6,222 nucleotides of DNA from an uncultured Actinomycetes bacterium. GTDB taxonomy: Bacteria; Actinomycetota; Actinomycetes; Nanopelagicales; Nanopelagicaceae. The stretch spans positions 1-6,222 of the forward strand of contig CAIQXR010000077.1 of NCBI GenBank assembly GCA_903875815.1. Reading direction: 5' to 3'. The notes beneath the pieces were generated by a model that had not been told where the DNA came from, searched no databases, and worked only from the letters and a program-made list of their open reading frames with translations. Made by a program: the position numbers and the translations under genes. Positions 4,382 to 6,222 of this stretch are shown piece by piece. How positions within the stretch are numbered: the first letter of the stretch is position 1; each line of letters begins with the position of its first letter.

Positions 4382-6055
4382 ATGACTACTTATGCAGAGC
4401 GCGTAGCGCCTACAACTCCAGCAGGTTCTCGTCCTTACAAGGAGAGCAAAGGCAGACTATTCGTTAAGTGGGTAACCTCAACTGATCACAAGACGATCGG
4501 TTACATGTATTTGATGACCTCATTTGCGTGGTTCTTGATCGCCGGAATTTTGGCGCTCTTGCTCCGCGCAGAACTTGCTCGTCCAGGCCTGCAGTTCCTC
4601 AGCAACGAGCAGTACAACCAGATCTTCACCATGCACGGAACGATCATGCTCTTGATGTTTGCTACGCCGCTCTTTGTTGGTTTCGCAAACGTCATCATGC
4701 CGCTGCAGATCGGTGCAGCAGACGTTGCCTTCCCTCGCTTGAACATGCTTTCATACTGGCTCTACCTCTTCGGCGGCCTTATGGCTTTCGGTGGATTCTT
4801 ATCTCCAGGTGGCGCTGCATCATTTGGTTGGACTGCCTACGCACCACTCGCTAATTCACAATACTCACCAGGAATCGGTGGCGATCTCTGGGTTATTGGT
4901 TTAGCAATTTCCGGTATCGGAACCATTCTTGGCGGCGTCAACTTCATCACCACGATCTTCACCATGCGCGCGCCTGGCATGACGATGTTCCGCATGTCGA
5001 TCTTTAGCTGGAACGTTCTCCTTACTTCGATTCTCGTTCTGCTCGCATTCCCGCCACTGGCAGCAGCTTTCCTTGGATTGGAATCAGATCGACTCTTCGG
5101 GTCGCACCTCTTTGATCCAGCCAATGGTGGCGCGATGCTTTGGCAACACCTCTTCTGGTTCTTTGGACACCCTGAGGTTTACATTCTTGCATTGCCGTTC
5201 TTCGGTATCGCAACCGAGATCCTTCCGGTCTTTAGCCGCAAGCCAGTCTTTGGTTACAAGGGTTTGATCGCCGCGACCATCGGCATTGCTGCGCTCTCTG
5301 TCTCTGTTTGGGCGCACCACATGTTCGCATCTGGTCAGGTTCTCTTGCCGTTCTTCTCCTTCATGACATTCCTTATTGGCGTGCCAACCGGCGTGAAGTT
5401 CTTTAACTGGATCGGAACAATGTGGCGTGGTCACGTTTCCTTCGAGACTCCGATGCTCTGGGTAATGGGCTTTTTGATCACCTTCCTCTTCGGCGGATTA
5501 ACGGGCATCATTCTCGCTAGCCCTCCGATGGACTTCGCGGTTTCTGCTTCATACTTTGTCGTCGCTCACTTCCACTACGTCCTCTTCGGAACTGTGGTCT
5601 TTGCAATGTTCGCCGGTTTCTATTTCTGGTGGCCGAAGATGACCGGACATATGCTCAATGAGCGCCTTGGAAAGATCCACTTCTGGACTCTCTTCTTCGG
5701 TTTCCACCTCACCTTCTTGATCCAGCACTGGTTGGGAATTAAGGGAATGCCACGTCGCTACGCCGATTATTTGGCAACCGATGGCTTTACAACGATGAAT
5801 ACGATTTCAACAATCGGTTCATTCCTCTTGGCGCTTTCGATGATTCCATTCTTCATTAACGTCTGGATTAGTCGTAAATCGCCTAAGGTCACCGTTGATG
5901 ATCCGTGGGGTTACGGAGCTTCTTTGGAGTGGGCGACATCGTGCCCTCCTCCTCGCCACAACTTCCTATCTATGCCACGCATTCGTTCCGAGCGTCCGGC
6001 ATTTGATCTCCACTACCCACATATGGCACACACAGATCTCGATGGGAGCCACTAA
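4382..6055 (+). CDS. ctaD: Cytochrome c oxidase subunit I (CtaD), heme-copper aa3 type
   Basis: Subunit I reduces O2 to water at the heme a3-CuB centre and pumps protons across the cytoplasmic membrane. The 557-residue product is full length for actinobacterial CtaD and 12 membrane helices are expected. By homology, heme a ligands are His85 (MHGT) and His398, the heme a3 ligand is His396 (AHFHYV), CuB ligands are His263, His312 and His313 (GHPEVY, WAHHMF), and Tyr267 is the cross-linked tyrosine. D-pathway Asp114 (GAADVAFPR) and Glu265, and K-pathway Lys339 (PTGVKFF), make it an A1-type pump. Arg458/Arg459 (GMPRRY) bind heme propionates. The C-terminus ([13 protein letters not shown], then [15 protein letters not shown]) is typically actinobacterial. 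Odd point: the segment before AHFHYV reads DFAVSASYF, so the usual Mg-site Asp is Ala389. It is co-transcribed with ctaC (3-base gap) and abuts ctaF. Confidence 0.98.
   Translation: MTTYAERVAPTTPAGSRPYKESKGRLFVKWVTSTDHKTIGYMYLMTSFAWFLIAGILALLLRAELARPGLQFLSNEQYNQIFTMHGTIMLLMFATPLFVGFANVIMPLQIGAADVAFPRLNMLSYWLYLFGGLMAFGGFLSPGGAASFGWTAYAPLANSQYSPGIGGDLWVIGLAISGIGTILGGVNFITTIFTMRAPGMTMFRMSIFSWNVLLTSILVLLAFPPLAAAFLGLESDRLFGSHLFDPANGGAMLWQHLFWFFGHPEVYILALPFFGIATEILPVFSRKPVFGYKGLIAATIGIAALSVSVWAHHMFASGQVLLPFFSFMTFLIGVPTGVKFFNWIGTMWRGHVSFETPMLWVMGFLITFLFGGLTGIILASPPMDFAVSASYFVVAHFHYVLFGTVVFAMFAGFYFWWPKMTGHMLNERLGKIHFWTLFFGFHLTFLIQHWLGIKGMPRRYADYLATDGFTTMNTISTIGSFLLALSMIPFFINVWISRKSPKVTVDDPWGYGASLEWATSCPPPRHNFLSMPRIRSERPAFDLHYPHMAHTDLDGSH
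6044..6048 (+). promoter_or_regulatory. Ribosome binding site of ctaF
   Basis: GGGAG within the last codons of ctaD lies seven bases before the ATG at 6056. It supports that start, which directly follows the ctaD stop as TAAATG. Confidence 0.6.
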
Positions 6056-6222
6056 ATGAAGGCTGGCTGGCGTTTATTTGTAGGTCTCGCGGCCTTCTAT
6101 GCGTTGATGACTGTCATCTACTGGCAGGTCGGTGGCGAGCCATTGGGCATCGTCGCGATCGGTCTTAGCGGCGGCCTGGCAATCATGATCGGCTTCTACC
6201 TCTGGTTCACTCAGAAGAAGCT
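6056..6222 (+). CDS. ctaF: Cytochrome c oxidase subunit IV (CtaF), partial at right window edge
   Basis: CtaF is the small membrane subunit IV found in actinobacterial aa3 oxidases, part of the bcc-aa3 supercomplex. Fifty-five codons are visible before the window ends. The product begins MKAGWRLFVGLAAFYALMTVIYW, a first membrane helix at about 6-23, then a short VGGEPLG loop and a second helix at about 31-51 ending FYLWFTQKK. Length so far, helix spacing and position right after ctaD fit actinobacterial CtaF (about 130-140 residues), which has two more helices that would lie outside the window. A GGGAG ribosome binding site seven bases upstream supports the start, and the TAAATG junction implies coupling to ctaD. 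The sequence of this family diverges fast, so identity rests on position and topology as much as on residues. Confidence 0.88.
   Translation, partial: MKAGWRLFVGLAAFYALMTVIYWQVGGEPLGIVAIGLSGGLAIMIGFYLWFTQKK

Noticed and set aside
1..6222. Mobile element, phage, CRISPR, toxin-antitoxin or tRNA features
   Set aside because: I looked for direct or inverted terminal repeats, repeat-spacer patterns and tRNA cloverleaf features on both strands and saw none; every long stretch is accounted for by housekeeping-type genes.

Overview
The window looks like a compact chromosomal segment of an actinobacterium (Actinomycetota) with only about half G+C (sampled by eye), which is low for the phylum. The evidence is the lineage-typical set adoK / erpA-type A-carrier / ctaC-ctaD-ctaF, including the actinobacterial subunit IV gene ctaF. 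The small genome style and moderate G+C would suit a streamlined freshwater lineage of the acI / Nanopelagicales kind, but that is inference and not shown by the sequence. Coding density is close to complete: the largest gene-free gap is 72 bases. No tRNA, rRNA, CRISPR, insertion sequence or phage feature is visible.

Layout. (1) 1-774, minus: 5' part of nadA (quinolinate synthase, a [4Fe-4S] enzyme), cut by the left window edge. (2) 798-1175, plus, divergent from nadA across only 23-29 bases: an ErpA-like A-type Fe-S carrier. (3) 1248-2237, plus: adoK, an adenosine kinase of the PfkB/ribokinase fold. (4) 2234-2464, minus: a TusA-family sulfur carrier whose stop codon shares a palindromic CTAG with the adoK stop. 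(5) 2461-3567, minus: a cysteine-desulfurase homologue overlapping the TusA gene by GTGA. (6) 3626-4378, 4382-6055 and 6056-end, plus: a tight ctaC-ctaD-ctaF operon for subunits II, I and IV of an aa3-type cytochrome c oxidase, cut by the right edge.

How the genes fit together: nadA, the A-type carrier, the desulfurase-like protein and the TusA-like protein share a sulfur / Fe-S theme beside the terminal oxidase. adoK and the desulfurase-like gene are, from memory, habitual neighbours of ctaC in Actinobacteria (Mycobacterium, Streptomyces).

The two most unusual points are these. First, the desulfurase homologue has an intact frame and the mobile-loop cysteine, but it has lost the PLP-binding lysine and other cofactor contacts. 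It therefore looks like a retained pseudo-enzyme paired with a TusA protein. Second, the oxidase appears to have lost the Mg/Mn-site acidic residues in both subunits I and II. In addition, the five genes that lie behind a possible promoter gap all carry a -10-like hexamer 6-7 bases before a start codon, which points to leaderless transcription.
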